Assembly (NCBI RefSeq): GCF_022603395.1
Contig: NZ_JAIBKA010000003.1
Span: forward strand, 434,001 to 498,000
Length of the DNA stretch: 64,000 bases
Direction of reading: 5' to 3'
From: Desulfoferrobacter suflitae
GTDB lineage: Bacteria; Desulfobacterota; Syntrophobacteria; Syntrophobacterales; Syntrophobacteraceae
The notes beneath the pieces are model-generated. The model was not told the DNA's origin and did no database searches. It was given only the letters and a program-made list of their open reading frames with translations. A program made the translations under genes and the position numbers. This document shows, in pieces, positions 1 to 8,459 of this stretch; within the stretch, counting starts at the first letter, position 1; each line of letters starts with the position of its first letter.

Positions 1-128
1 GTTTTACCCGCACCGTTGGGCCCAATCAAACCAACGATCTGGCCGGGTTCCACATCGAAAGAGACGTTGTTGACGGCGGTCAGACCTCCGAAACTCTTGG
101 TGAGACGCTTGATCGACAGGAGACTCAT
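1..128 (-). CDS. livG: Branched-chain amino-acid type ABC transporter ATPase (LivG), N-terminal part only
   Basis: This is the ATP-hydrolysing subunit of a LIV/HAAT-family importer. Only the first 42 codons lie in the window; the gene runs off the left edge. The translation starts [15 protein letters not shown] and reaches the Walker A motif GPNGAGK at the edge, as expected for LivG. The start ATG overlaps the livM stop (ATGA), the usual translational coupling in such operons. It follows the binding-protein and two permease genes in the order K-H-M-G, so livF would be expected next, outside the window. Substrate specificity (leucine-type amino acids, amides, urea or other) cannot be read from this fragment. 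Confidence 0.9.
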   Translation of the reverse strand, partial: MSLLSIKRLTKSFGGLTAVNNVSFDVEPGQIVGLIGPNGAGK

Positions 129-1114
129 GGACTCCCTTCCCCTGCCCTCAATTTGCTGAGCTTGTAGCTACGCGGTCGACTGGGAAGGATGCCCTGAGTG
201 CGAAAAATCATCATGACCACCATGGCGGCACCGAAAATCAGCATCCGAGCGTTGGCGAATTCGCGAAAAATTTCCGGTAGCCCGATGATGAGAAAGGCCC
301 CCAACAGGACGCCGGGGATGCTGCCGGAGCCTCCCAGGATGACAATGGTAAACATCAGCACGGATTCCCAAAAACTGTAAGACTCGGGTGAAATGATCGT
401 CATTTTTGCAGCATAGATATTTCCGACCATGCCCGCCCACGCGGCCCCCACAACAAAGCAGGCCAGTTTATAGTGAGCGGTGTTGATCCCGCTTCCTTCC
501 GCCGCCACTTCATCTTCTCGCAGATAATTGAGGGCGCGCCCGAAACGGGAATATTCCAGCAGGTGAAACAAAAATATGGTCAGACCGGCAAACGCCCAAA
601 TGAGATAAAAAAACTGGTAAGGAGATCGAACGGTGTAACCGAACACTGACGGTCGATCGATGCCAAAAATGCCGTTTGCCCCACCGGTCATCCCGAACAC
701 GTTATTGATAAGGGCAATGCGCACGATTTCGCCTACCCCGATGGTGACAATGCACAAATAATCGCCGCGCAGGTGTATGATGGGACGCGCAACGATCAGG
801 GCGAACAGCCCCGCCGTCAAGGCGCAAAGGGGCAGCAGCCACAAGACCGGAACGCCAAAGCGTGTGTTGATAATCGCTGCCGTATAGGCGCCTATGGCAT
901 AAAACGCTGCGTGGCCGAGGTTGAAGAGTCCCGCGTGCCCCACGATGATGTTCAAGCTCAGCGCCAAAATCGCATATATACCGATGCTGTTCAGGACATC
1001 AACCCAGTAGGGATTGAGAAAAGCCGGCAGCATTGCCAGCACGACTGCAACCGCAGTGTAAACCGCGTTTCTGGGATTGATCTTACCGTTATACTTTTTC
1101 TGCAACCCGTTCAC
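125..1114 (-). CDS. livM: Branched-chain amino-acid type ABC transporter permease LivM
   Basis: Inner-membrane permease of the importer, 329 aa, the usual length for LivM. It has about eight to ten hydrophobic segments. The middle carries the family signature around [19 protein letters not shown], and the stretch [12 protein letters not shown] matches the EAA loop that contacts the ATPases. The assigned GTG start at 1114 overlaps the end of livH by 26 nt, and the stop overlaps the livG start by 4 nt, so livH-livM-livG are translated as one unit. No strong Shine-Dalgarno sequence is seen before the GTG, so the exact start is less certain than the gene. Confidence 0.93.
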   Translation of the reverse strand: MNGLQKKYNGKINPRNAVYTAVAVVLAMLPAFLNPYWVDVLNSIGIYAILALSLNIIVGHAGLFNLGHAAFYAIGAYTAAIINTRFGVPVLWLLPLCALTAGLFALIVARPIIHLRGDYLCIVTIGVGEIVRIALINNVFGMTGGANGIFGIDRPSVFGYTVRSPYQFFYLIWAFAGLTIFLFHLLEYSRFGRALNYLREDEVAAEGSGINTAHYKLACFVVGAAWAGMVGNIYAAKMTIISPESYSFWESVLMFTIVILGGSGSIPGVLLGAFLIIGLPEIFREFANARMLIFGAAMVVMMIFRTQGILPSRPRSYKLSKLRAGEGSP

Positions 1115-1994
1115 CTAGAAGGCCGGTCGGCCGAAAAATAAGTATCAGGATCAGGACACAAAAGGCAATGGCATCCTTCCAGGCGATGGAAAGGTAAGCC
1201 GCTCCCATCGCTTCAATAACTCCCAGCAGGATGCCTCCCACCATGGCTCCCGGTATGTTCCCTATCCCCCCTAAAATGGCCGCAGTGAAAGCTTTCAGCC
1301 CGTAGACCCAGCCCATTGTGAAATTGATCTGGCCATAGTAGAGACCCACCATCAAACCGGCTACACCTCCCATGGCTGGACCGAGCAAAAACACCATGAG
1401 GATGACGCGATTCACATCAATCCCCATTAAACGCGCCGCCCCCTGATCAATGGCAGCCGCACGGATGGCGGTGCCAACCTTGGTTTTTTGGATGAAAAAA
1501 TACAGGGCACCCATCATCACAATCGAGGCGAGCAAAATTAGAATGCGAATCAGCGGAACGTAAAGGCCAAAAATATTGATGGCGGTCTTGGGCAAAATAT
1601 TTTGTGGATACACCTGGAATCTTGCACCATAGATCAGCATCACGGTATTCTGGAAGAAAATGGAGGCTCCCAGAGCAGACACCACCGCAGATAGCCTGGG
1701 AGATTCTCTTAAGGGGCGGTACGCCAATCTATCGAGCAAGGCTCCTATCAGTGCCACCAGTCCCATGACCATGACGGCCAATACCGAAACACCCCAAACA
1801 GGGCCGATGTGTTCCGTCAGAGCCAGGGACGTCAGGAGCGTCAGACCAAGGTAGGCGCCGATGGTGAATAGATCGCCGTGGGCAAAGTTGATCAATTTGA
1901 GGACACCATAGACCATGGTGTAGCCCAGAGCAATGAGGGCGTAAATGGCCCCGACTGCCAGACCGTTGGTCAGTTGTTGGAAGAATTGTTCCAT
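1089..1994 (-). CDS. livH: Branched-chain amino-acid type ABC transporter permease LivH
   Basis: The second inner-membrane permease of the LIV-type importer, about 301 aa from the ATG at 1994. An in-frame TTG lies one codon upstream and is less likely. The N-terminus shows the LivH pattern NGLAVGAIYALIALGYTMVYGV followed by KLINFAHGD, and the EAA-type loop is near residue 195 (RAAAIDQGAARLMGI). It pairs with LivM to form the pore. The gene is separated from the binding-protein gene by 80 nt that contain a strong hairpin-plus-T-run, which probably lowers permease expression relative to the binding protein. Confidence 0.93.
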   Translation of the reverse strand: MEQFFQQLTNGLAVGAIYALIALGYTMVYGVLKLINFAHGDLFTIGAYLGLTLLTSLALTEHIGPVWGVSVLAVMVMGLVALIGALLDRLAYRPLRESPRLSAVVSALGASIFFQNTVMLIYGARFQVYPQNILPKTAINIFGLYVPLIRILILLASIVMMGALYFFIQKTKVGTAIRAAAIDQGAARLMGIDVNRVILMVFLLGPAMGGVAGLMVGLYYGQINFTMGWVYGLKAFTAAILGGIGNIPGAMVGGILLGVIEAMGAAYLSIAWKDAIAFCVLILILIFRPTGLLGERVAEKV

Positions 1995-2021
1995 CAATCA
2001 CTATTCGCAAACAAGAGGATA

Positions 2022-2062
2022 AAAAAAGATCAGCACACGGAAGAGAGTTCCATGTGCTGATC
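2022..2062 (-). terminator. Hairpin with T-run between the binding-protein gene and livH
   Basis: On the minus strand a 15-bp stem with one T-G wobble (arms at 2048-2062 and 2029-2043, loop CTCTC) is followed at once by seven T residues (2022-2028). It sits 13 nt after the binding-protein stop and ahead of livH. It looks like an intrinsic terminator that leaks. In such importers partial termination here gives more binding protein than membrane parts; that role is inference. Confidence 0.85.
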
Positions 2063-2074
2063 CGGGAAGGAACG

Positions 2075-3196
2075 TCAGGGCATCAGGATAAACTGCCCCT
2101 GGTCATCTACTTGGTAGACGCGGTAGACCTCGCCAACCCGGTCTCCCTTATCGTCAAAGGAGATCTTTCCGGTCAGTCCGGGAAAATCTTTGATGTCGTT
2201 GTGTAAAAAGTTTGCCACCTTATCCGGATCGGTCGATTTACTTTCCGCTATGGCGTGGACTAGGACACGGAATCCATCACCGGCCAGGACTGCGTAGATG
2301 GAACTGGGGGGATTGCCATACTTCTTGGAAAAGGCCTCCAGAAACTGCTTTGCGTCTTCCGAGGGGAGATCTTTGGGCAACGGAGCGCTCAAGAAATAGA
2401 AACCGGCCGCTGCATCCTGCCCGGCAATCTTGACCAGATCGGGGTTGTTGGTGGCATCGCCTCCGATAAAGGGCACATCCCAGTTCATCTCTTGCTTTTG
2501 TCGAAGAATAAGTCCGGCTTCAGGGTAGTAGCCGGTAAAAAAGACCACATCGGGCTCGAAGCCCTTCATCTTGGTCAAAATGGCTGTGTAGTCCCTTTCT
2601 CCCGGCACAATGGCCTCGAAGAAAACAATCTCTATGTCCTTATTGGCATCAAGGATTCCCTTTGCCTCATCGGCCAGCCCTTTGGCATAGGTGGTGTTGT
2701 CGTGCACGATGGCAACTTTCTTGAACCCCATCTTTTCTATGGCTTGTGCGCCGACTTTAGCCTGTTCATCGTCCCTGGGGCAGGTTCGGAAGAAATATTG
2801 CAGCCCCTTTTCGGACAACCGTATGGCGGTTGAGCCATTGGCAATCTGAATGATCTTGGCTTCATCGTAGATATTTTGCGTGGCTTCGGTGACAGAAGAG
2901 CCGTATGTGCCTATCACTCCGACAATACCCTGGGTGGCCAAACGCTGCGCAGCCAGAGCCGCAGTTCTGGGATCACCACCATCATCTTCGCTCACCACAA
3001 CGACCTCTTGGCCAAGCAAGCCACCTTTGGCATTAAGCTCGGCTGCCAAGAGATCCAAAACCTGCTTCATCTCCTGTCCTTCACTTGCCCATGATCCCGT
3101 CATGGGTCCCATGAGGCCGATTTTTACAGGTTCGGCCGCATAGGCTGAACCGCATATCAACGCCAATGCCAGGGCAACTAATAAAAGTTTTTTCAT
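2075..3196 (-). CDS. livK: Periplasmic amino-acid-type substrate-binding protein (LivK-like)
   Basis: Periplasmic ligand-binding protein (peripla_BP_6 family), 373 aa. The start chosen is the ATG at 3196, preceded by AAGGAGGG; the open frame extends 73 codons further upstream but through promoter DNA. It has a classical signal peptide (MKKLLLVALALALICGSAYA, cleavage before AEPVK). The mature part opens with KIGLMGPMTGSWASEGQE and continues with EDDGGDPRTAALAAQRL, typical of LIV-type receptors. It is the first gene of the operon, under its own promoter. The ligand is unknown; leucine-type amino acids, amides or small aromatic acids are all possible for this family. Confidence 0.93.
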   Translation of the reverse strand: MKKLLLVALALALICGSAYAAEPVKIGLMGPMTGSWASEGQEMKQVLDLLAAELNAKGGLLGQEVVVVSEDDGGDPRTAALAAQRLATQGIVGVIGTYGSSVTEATQNIYDEAKIIQIANGSTAIRLSEKGLQYFFRTCPRDDEQAKVGAQAIEKMGFKKVAIVHDNTTYAKGLADEAKGILDANKDIEIVFFEAIVPGERDYTAILTKMKGFEPDVVFFTGYYPEAGLILRQKQEMNWDVPFIGGDATNNPDLVKIAGQDAAAGFYFLSAPLPKDLPSEDAKQFLEAFSKKYGNPPSSIYAVLAGDGFRVLVHAIAESKSTDPDKVANFLHNDIKDFPGLTGKISFDDKGDRVGEVYRVYQVDDQGQFILMP

Positions 3197-3281
3197 GCAA
3201 CCCTCCTTGCTGAAAAAAGATACCGTTAAGAACAGCCAACGTGCCTCGGAACTACCCCATTTCAATGATTGAAGTGTGCGG

Positions 3282-3310
3282 AAAATATCAGAGAAGAGGC
3301 CCTCTGTCAA
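3282..3310 (-). promoter_or_regulatory. Sigma-70 type promoter of the liv operon
   Basis: On the minus strand TTGACA (3305-3310) is separated by exactly 17 bp from TATTTT (3282-3287). Transcription would begin near 3275, giving a leader of about 78 nt before the binding-protein ATG. The spacer contains an 11-bp inverted repeat (3295-3305, AGAGG-G-CCTCT) that could be an operator, though it is short. Confidence 0.75.
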
Positions 3311-3415
3311 CTTACGCGTTAATCCCCCTCGAAGCCACACGGCACGGTGCTTGACGCACACGGCACCTGGCTCTCGGGCACATTTCCCGCTCATACCACA
3401 GCCTGCTCCCGTCAA

Positions 3416-3793
3416 TCACAGACGCAGCGGCAGGCTCTCTTCCCGTTCCTCCCCCAACGTCCTCAATACCCGATATTCTCCCTCTTCATGAAGGGTATAT
3501 TTTTCATTTCCGAACTCGAATTCGTTCTGATAGGCATAGGGAAGGTTATACTCTTCTGCTGCAGACATTGTTTCAAGAAGGAAAGAGAGAACATGGCTGT
3601 ATCTCTCCAGCGATTCCAGCAGCGCTTTTGATTCAATGCGTATTTCCTTTACCCCAAAAAGGTCCTTGAGGCCTTCCGTTTCAAAAGAGTTCCGCTTCTT
3701 GTCCCACACCAACTGGATCAGCTCCAGAGGTTTTTTGCTGTTCTGGATCTGTAAAAGTACGATCCTGTCCTCGGTCTCAAGATTTGTCGTCAT
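3416..3793 (-). CDS. Uncharacterised small protein, 125 aa
   Basis: I do not recognise a family. The start chosen is ATG 3793, preceded by GAGGAG five bases upstream; an in-frame GTG two codons earlier lacks this spacing. The product is acidic and probably cytoplasmic, with no signal peptide or membrane segment. The N-terminal third (RIVLLQIQNSKKPLELIQLVWDKK) and the middle helical stretch suggest a small mixed alpha/beta fold. It lies 9 nt after the SAP-like gene and so is probably co-transcribed with it and with the AsmA-like gene upstream. Confidence 0.7.
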   Translation of the reverse strand: MTTNLETEDRIVLLQIQNSKKPLELIQLVWDKKRNSFETEGLKDLFGVKEIRIESKALLESLERYSHVLSFLLETMSAAEEYNLPYAYQNEFEFGNEKYTLHEEGEYRVLRTLGEEREESLPLRL

Positions 3794-3802
3794 GAACACT
3801 CC

Positions 3803-4021
3803 TCACGGTTTCTTGCCGCCTTTTTTTTGCGATTTGCCTTCTGCCAGACAGGAGGCTCGGAAGCAGCATTCCGTTTGATCGCATAAGCCGCCAACTGCAG
3901 TTCCATAACAATCAAAGTAGCCTTCTTTCCTCTGAATCTCCCGGATCAAATCGATCTTCGTCTTGCCAAACGAATTGATTCCAAGCTCCCTTGCCCTGGC
4001 GCGAACTTCCTGCATTTTCAT
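3803..4021 (-). CDS. Small SAP/Rho-N-like domain protein with a cysteine motif, 72 aa
   Basis: A 72-aa protein starting at the ATG at 4021, preceded by GGGGGTGAT. The N-terminal 35 residues (VRARARELGINSFGKTKIDLIREIQ) form the helix-turn-helix of SAP or Rho-N domains, which bind nucleic acids. The C-terminal part has four cysteines (FDCYGTAVGG, CDQTECC, SCL), a pattern I recall from small deltaproteobacterial proteins of this type and possibly metal-binding. The C-terminus is lysine-rich (KSQKKGGKKP). It is followed closely by the 125-aa unknown gene. A nucleic-acid-binding role is inferred from the domain only. Confidence 0.75.
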   Translation of the reverse strand: MKMQEVRARARELGINSFGKTKIDLIREIQRKEGYFDCYGTAVGGLCDQTECCFRASCLAEGKSQKKGGKKP

Positions 4022-4077
4022 TGGGATCACCCCCCTGTAAGTTGCACATTGGCGTCGTGCCTGCAGTAAACCCGTTT

Positions 4078-4740
4078 CTATTGCAAAACGACATCCCCAT
4101 GCCACTGGTCAAGTTGTATTTTCAAAACAGGAACATCGCCTCCGTCCATTACTCGAAACGGAACTGTCCCGGTAAAATTTTGCACCGAAAGGACCAATTC
4201 TCCTTGCTGAAATGCCAGAATTCGCCCCGATCGAACCTGCACTTGCGGCCAGGGAAAATCACGCCACCAAAACCCTGTTTGTTTGGAAACCCTATTTTTT
4301 TTCCGCGGAGGAACCTTGTCACTGCTGGTTGCCTGTCGCGGAATGGACCATTTCCCACGGCCATCCCTTTGCAGGCGGAATTCCGGTTTGTCCAGGAGAA
4401 GGACCGTGGGAATCACGTAGGGCCACTTGAACGACAGGCGATAATCCAGGAGCGCCATTTCACAACGCAGGAAATCCTCCCGACCCGACTGAACCCGCAA
4501 CGATCCCAGACGCATTTGTGAAAACGGCACCCATTCGTATGACTCCACTTTAATAGTCATGGCTGTCAGTTTTTCAACTTTATCGAGCACTGCGCCCACC
4601 ATTTTCCTCTGGGTCCAGGGAAGACTCAATACCATTGCGGCGCTTGCCGCTAGAAGCAGGAAACACAGGCCGGCGCGCCGAAGCCGGGCGCAATTCTTAG
4701 CCGTCGGTGCTACTCTATTTTCCTTCTTCTCAGGAAGCAA
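4078..4740 (-). CDS. Short AsmA/TamB-like membrane-anchored protein, 220 aa
   Basis: One N-terminal membrane segment (about residues 26-41) is followed by a periplasmic beta-rich region. Its motif order (VGAVLDKVEKLTAMTIKVES, then LGSLRVQSG and LDYRLSF) resembles the N-terminal repeat unit of AsmA, DUF748 or TamB lipid-transport proteins. Those proteins are usually 600-1300 aa, so this one is either a stand-alone single-unit member or a C-terminally lost copy; no continuation of the domain is seen downstream. The start is TTG 4740, with GGAG eight bases upstream. It heads a likely three-gene set with the SAP-like and 125-aa genes. Function is unknown. Confidence 0.6.
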   Translation of the reverse strand: MLPEKKENRVAPTAKNCARLRRAGLCFLLLAASAAMVLSLPWTQRKMVGAVLDKVEKLTAMTIKVESYEWVPFSQMRLGSLRVQSGREDFLRCEMALLDYRLSFKWPYVIPTVLLLDKPEFRLQRDGRGKWSIPRQATSSDKVPPRKKNRVSKQTGFWWRDFPWPQVQVRSGRILAFQQGELVLSVQNFTGTVPFRVMDGGDVPVLKIQLDQWHGDVVLQ

Positions 4741-5217
4741 CTGCAGGTCTCCAGTGGCAGCTTGTAGTTTGTCTTGTCATGTAACGCATTGCTTGGCAAT
4801 AGGCAAACCAAATCAGGATCAGCAAGGCGTGCAGCGCTGCACCTATTTCCCTGCCGTTCATGGCGCTTTTCTGTTAATATGGCTCTCCTTTCAACTCCCG
4901 CTGGAAGGCGTTAAAAAAATCCCTCGCCGGCCGGGAGAACCAGGTTATGATGAAGCTGCCGGGAGGAGGCGGGAGACTCGCACAAGCCAGGGGATGCCTC
5001 CTTGCCAAAGGCAGCGGAGAGGTCTATTGTTGGAGTTGGAAGGAAGACCGTGGAAGCAGCCCGCGGTACAATTAATGAATGCAGCGGCACATCGTTTCAT
5101 TCGCAGGAGTGGGAGTGATTCCGAAGGCATCCGACAGCACCTTATTGTTACGGAATCTGGCTGTGTTCAGAGAGTGTTGCATAGGCAGCTGATTGTGGCC
5201 ACACCAAGGAGGTTAAA
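4741..5217. other. Intergenic region of 477 bp between divergent genes
   Basis: No convincing gene is seen. It separates the minus-strand AsmA-like gene from the plus-strand OmpA lipoprotein and should hold promoters for both. A GC-rich, purine-rich stretch (about 4920-5080) could be transcribed, but I do not recognise a known RNA family. The last bases contain the AAGGAGG ribosome site for the lipoprotein at 5218. Confidence 0.5.
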
Positions 5218-5868
5218 ATGAAAAGCAGGATTGTTATTGCGTTGATCTTCGTATTCATACTTTCCGGTTGCGCCGGAATGAATAAGACGCAACAGGGAGC
5301 GGCCATCGGCACCGGCGTCGGCGCCGCCACAGGTGCCGCCCTCGGGGCTGCCATCGGCGGCGATACAGCCTCTACTTTAATCGGAGCCGGGGCGGGAGCG
5401 CTTGCCGGAGGGATCGCCGGGGGGTTGATCGGAAACTACATGGACAAACAGGAGCAGGAGCTGCGGCAGGCTTTTGCCAACGTTGAAGGTGCGGCTATTC
5501 AACGGGAACAGGATGTCTTGGCGGTGACTTTCAGGTCCGATGTGCTGTTCGACGTCAATTCCGCGGTGCTCAACCCGGGGGGATATACGGAAATCGATCG
5601 CGTTGCCGGCGTTTTGCAGCGCTATCCCCAGACCCGTATACGGGTGGAGGGGCACACCGACAGCACCGGGTCTGAGAGCTACAATTTGAGACTTTCTGAG
5701 GATCGCGCCAATGCCGTCAAGAATGCCTTGCTGTCCAGGGGAGTGGACCCTGCGAGAATTCAGGCGGTCGGCTTTGGGGAAGCCCAGCCGATCGCTTCCA
5801 ACAATACCGAAGCCGGTCGCCAGCTCAACCGGCGAGTGAACGTCATAATCGTTCCGGTACAAGCCTAG
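5218..5868 (+). CDS. OmpA-family outer-membrane lipoprotein with glycine zipper (YiaD-like)
   Basis: A 216-aa lipoprotein. The signal peptide ends in the lipobox LSGC, with lipidated Cys18. Residues 25-75 are a glycine-zipper region (GAAIGTGVGAATGAALG) like those of YiaD and Rickettsia 17-kDa antigens. Residues about 105-216 form an OmpA C-terminal peptidoglycan-binding domain, with the signature VEGHTDSTGSESYNLRLSEDR and the NRRV end. It probably tethers the outer membrane to the cell wall. The start ATG has an AAGGAGG site seven bases upstream. The gene stands alone, converging on the RNA methyltransferase gene with a hairpin between them. Confidence 0.92.
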   Translation: MKSRIVIALIFVFILSGCAGMNKTQQGAAIGTGVGAATGAALGAAIGGDTASTLIGAGAGALAGGIAGGLIGNYMDKQEQELRQAFANVEGAAIQREQDVLAVTFRSDVLFDVNSAVLNPGGYTEIDRVAGVLQRYPQTRIRVEGHTDSTGSESYNLRLSEDRANAVKNALLSRGVDPARIQAVGFGEAQPIASNNTEAGRQLNRRVNVIIVPVQA

Positions 5869-5899
5869 AGGCCCAAAGGTAATTTTTGTCTGGAGCACG

Positions 5900-5939
5900 C
5901 CAAGAGCCGAGATTCGTCTCGGCGCTTGGTTGTTGCTTG
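5900..5939 (+). terminator. Probable terminator after the OmpA lipoprotein gene
   Basis: Arms CCAAG/CTTGG and CCGAGA/TCTCGG close a TTCG loop (stem 5900-5929, one 2x2 internal loop), followed by a moderately T-rich tail (TTGTTGCTT). It lies 31 nt after the lipoprotein stop, between two convergent genes. Confidence 0.7.
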
Positions 5940-6044
5940 CCATTTCCACGATTGGCCGCCCCGGCATGCAGCCGTGCGGCACTCATAAAGAAACCCGATA
6001 ATAAATTCGTGGCAGCATCCAGTCGGTCCGGGCGCGGCGGTCTT

Positions 6045-7526
6045 TCATCGATCCGCTTTGATAGAGGACCACACATAGAGCGCAATGGCTCCAGCCACCG
6101 CAGCGTTGAGCGATTCGACGGCGGCCTCGATGGGAATGGAAACTGCTTGAGCCTTGAGACCCTCGGGTATTCCCGGCCCTTCCAGCCCCGGCAACAGACC
6201 GAAGGCGGAGGGAAACTCCACCTGCGCGATATTTTTGCCATGGGTGGAAAGCGGCACTATGGGCAGATCGGCGGGGATTTCGTGGAGGGCCGGTCCGTGC
6301 AGCAGCCTGGCGCGCAAAACCGCTCCGCCCGAAGCTCGCAAAGCCTTTGGGTGATACGGATGAGCACTTTCTGCAAGCAGAATCACCTGGGTGGCGCCGA
6401 AAGCAACAGCGGATCGAATCAATGCTCCGACGTTTTCCGGGTCCTGAAACGGTACCATTACGGTGCAACCCTCAGGAAATCCGAACGGCGGTTCCCAACG
6501 TTCCAGAGGCGGCACTGTGATGAGCAGCAGCGGCGCGTGTGTCCCAAATTGATCGATGGCTTGGAACAGCAGCGGCGCCAATTGATACCACACCATGTGA
6601 TCCGGCGCTCCAGCCGGCGGCGGATCATTATCAGCCTTGCTGATCCACCCGACACATCGTTCCGGAAAATCTCGCAGCGTCTCGGTCACCTGCTTCCAAC
6701 CAGACAGCAAAGCCTGGTTTTGTTTTCTGATGCCGCGTGCCGACAGCAGCTTCTTTAACCCTCTGAAGATTTCGTTTTGCTCGCTGTCGATTCGCCTGGT
6801 TGAAAAACGCTGCATAGCTTCCTGCTTTATTCTGCCGGGCGGTGCATGCCTGCGCTGGAAGACCACCAGGCGGCGTGCATGCGGAGTTCCGGGAATTCGG
6901 TAGGGGATGTTGTGAAGCAACTTGTAACCGTGCTCGAAGCGGTTGATGGCAGATTGAATTTCCTCATCACACTGCGGCCCTTTCATAAATATGGCCAGGC
7001 CGTCTTCGGCCAGGCACCCATGAATGCGATCCAGGGTGTCTTCTATGCGACCTACGGCTCTGCTGATGACCCCCGCCATGGGCTGTTCGAAGGAACGATT
7101 GATGCTCTGTCCGATCACATGAAGATGGTCGGCAACCAATGCCGCACAGACCTTTTCCAGAAAGGCGATCCTGTTCCGGCGACTCTCGGCCAGGTAGACG
7201 TCCAGGTGGGGGTAAACGATCTTCAGGGGGATTCCCGGCATCCCCGGCCCGGTGCCAATGTCCAGCAACGGAGAAGGAAGCTCAATCAACCGGCCCGGTA
7301 TCACAGAATCAGCGTACAGTTTCAACACCATATTGGTAAAATTGCGAATGCGCGTCAGGTTCAACTCCGGGTTGTGTTCTCGAATGAGTTGGTGATAAGT
7401 CCATATCTGCCGGCGCTGTTCAGGTGTCAGATGTACGCCGCAGCCCTCGAGCAAGCTTGCCATATGCTGAGGACTGGCGTTTCTTGAGCCCGACGGCTCG
7501 GCACTAGTGCGATTTTTTCGCTGCAT
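6045..7526 (-). CDS. rsmG: Fused RsmG (16S rRNA m7G methyltransferase) and SpoU/TrmH-type 2'-O-RNA methyltransferase
   Basis: About 493 aa from the ATG at 7526; an in-frame TTG at 7556 overlaps the divergent gene and is less likely. Residues 20-228 are an RsmG/GidB domain with the SAM loop LLDIGTGPGMPGIPL near residue 88. RsmG methylates G527 of 16S rRNA. Residues about 353-493 are a SpoU knot-type methyltransferase with its three motifs: NVGALIRSAVAFGA, KALRASGGA, and the C-terminal SLNAAVAGAIALY. The linker (about 240-350) may be the SpoU substrate-binding part. Each enzyme is normally a separate protein, so this is a two-activity fusion. RNA target of the second half is unknown. I see no frameshift; the frame is continuous. 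Confidence 0.88.
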   Translation of the reverse strand: MQRKNRTSAEPSGSRNASPQHMASLLEGCGVHLTPEQRRQIWTYHQLIREHNPELNLTRIRNFTNMVLKLYADSVIPGRLIELPSPLLDIGTGPGMPGIPLKIVYPHLDVYLAESRRNRIAFLEKVCAALVADHLHVIGQSINRSFEQPMAGVISRAVGRIEDTLDRIHGCLAEDGLAIFMKGPQCDEEIQSAINRFEHGYKLLHNIPYRIPGTPHARRLVVFQRRHAPPGRIKQEAMQRFSTRRIDSEQNEIFRGLKKLLSARGIRKQNQALLSGWKQVTETLRDFPERCVGWISKADNDPPPAGAPDHMVWYQLAPLLFQAIDQFGTHAPLLLITVPPLERWEPPFGFPEGCTVMVPFQDPENVGALIRSAVAFGATQVILLAESAHPYHPKALRASGGAVLRARLLHGPALHEIPADLPIVPLSTHGKNIAQVEFPSAFGLLPGLEGPGIPEGLKAQAVSIPIEAAVESLNAAVAGAIALYVWSSIKADR

Positions 7527-7555
7527 CGGCGTGACGCTCTCTTTAGGATTGATCA

Positions 7556-8338
7556 ATGAGTGAAACTGTCAGTTTCTTTTTTTCACCCGAATGGCCCGTC
7601 TTGTACTTGGACAATCATCTCCTCGCTCTATATAAACCGGCTGGCTTGCTGGTTCAAGGAGACAAAACGGCGGACGTTTCACTGCTGGAGCTTGGCAAAT
7701 TATGGCTTAAAAAACAATACGGCAAACCCGGCCGGGTGTTTTTGGGGATGGTGCATCGACTCGATAGGCCCGTTGCAGGAGTCGTTCTCTTTTGCCGAAC
7801 ATCGAAGGCGGCGGGAAGGATCAGCGAGCAGATTCGATCGGGGAGTGTCGCAAAGACCTATCTGGCGGTGGTCGAAGGTCGGCCGCCAGAGGGCCGGGGC
7901 AGATTGACAAATTTCATCGAAACGGGTGTTAAGCATAACAGAATTGTATCGCAATCGAACAGTAGAAGCCGGATTGCTACACTCTCATATCGACTGGTCG
8001 ACACCGATAAGTCCCTCAGCCTGCTCGAAATTCGGCTGGAAACGGGAAGAAAGCATCAAATCAGACTGCAGCTTGCAAACATAGGACACCCGTTGCTCGG
8101 AGATAAGCGCTATGGCGCATCCTCGGCTCTGCCCCAAAGGCAAATTGCGCTTTTTGCCAGAAGTCTTCGCATCATGCATCCTACCCGCAAGGTGCAGATG
8201 GCGATACAGGCACCGCTGCCCAAAGGCTGGCCCTGGGCCGCAGAGCAGGCAGTTGCCAACGCCCCTCCCTGGAACTGGGATGAACTGCGCCCGCAGATTT
8301 ATTCCTGCCTTCCCCTTGTTCATTCGACCGGTTTGTGA
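7556..8338 (+). CDS. RluA-family RNA pseudouridine synthase
   Basis: A 260-aa enzyme that would isomerise a uridine in rRNA or tRNA. The catalytic motif MVHRLDRPVAGVVLF is present with Asp70. Family motifs AKTYLAVVEG and ETGRKHQIRLQLANIGHPLLGDKRYG follow. There is no N-terminal S4 domain, so it resembles the short RluA/TruC-like members rather than RluC or RluD. It is transcribed divergently from the fused RNA methyltransferase gene only 29 bp away, so both rRNA-modification genes probably share a regulatory region. The exact target uridine cannot be told. Confidence 0.88.
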   Translation: MSETVSFFFSPEWPVLYLDNHLLALYKPAGLLVQGDKTADVSLLELGKLWLKKQYGKPGRVFLGMVHRLDRPVAGVVLFCRTSKAAGRISEQIRSGSVAKTYLAVVEGRPPEGRGRLTNFIETGVKHNRIVSQSNSRSRIATLSYRLVDTDKSLSLLEIRLETGRKHQIRLQLANIGHPLLGDKRYGASSALPQRQIALFARSLRIMHPTRKVQMAIQAPLPKGWPWAAEQAVANAPPWNWDELRPQIYSCLPLVHSTGL

Positions 8339-8459
8339 AAGAATTGCCCCGGATCCTTTCGCTCCTGTGCAGAGGAAGTTTCGATATATCTGATGGCAGC
8401 ATGGTCAAAAATAACAATATGAAGGCAATGAAGGCACCAACCAAAGAGGAGAGAATTCT

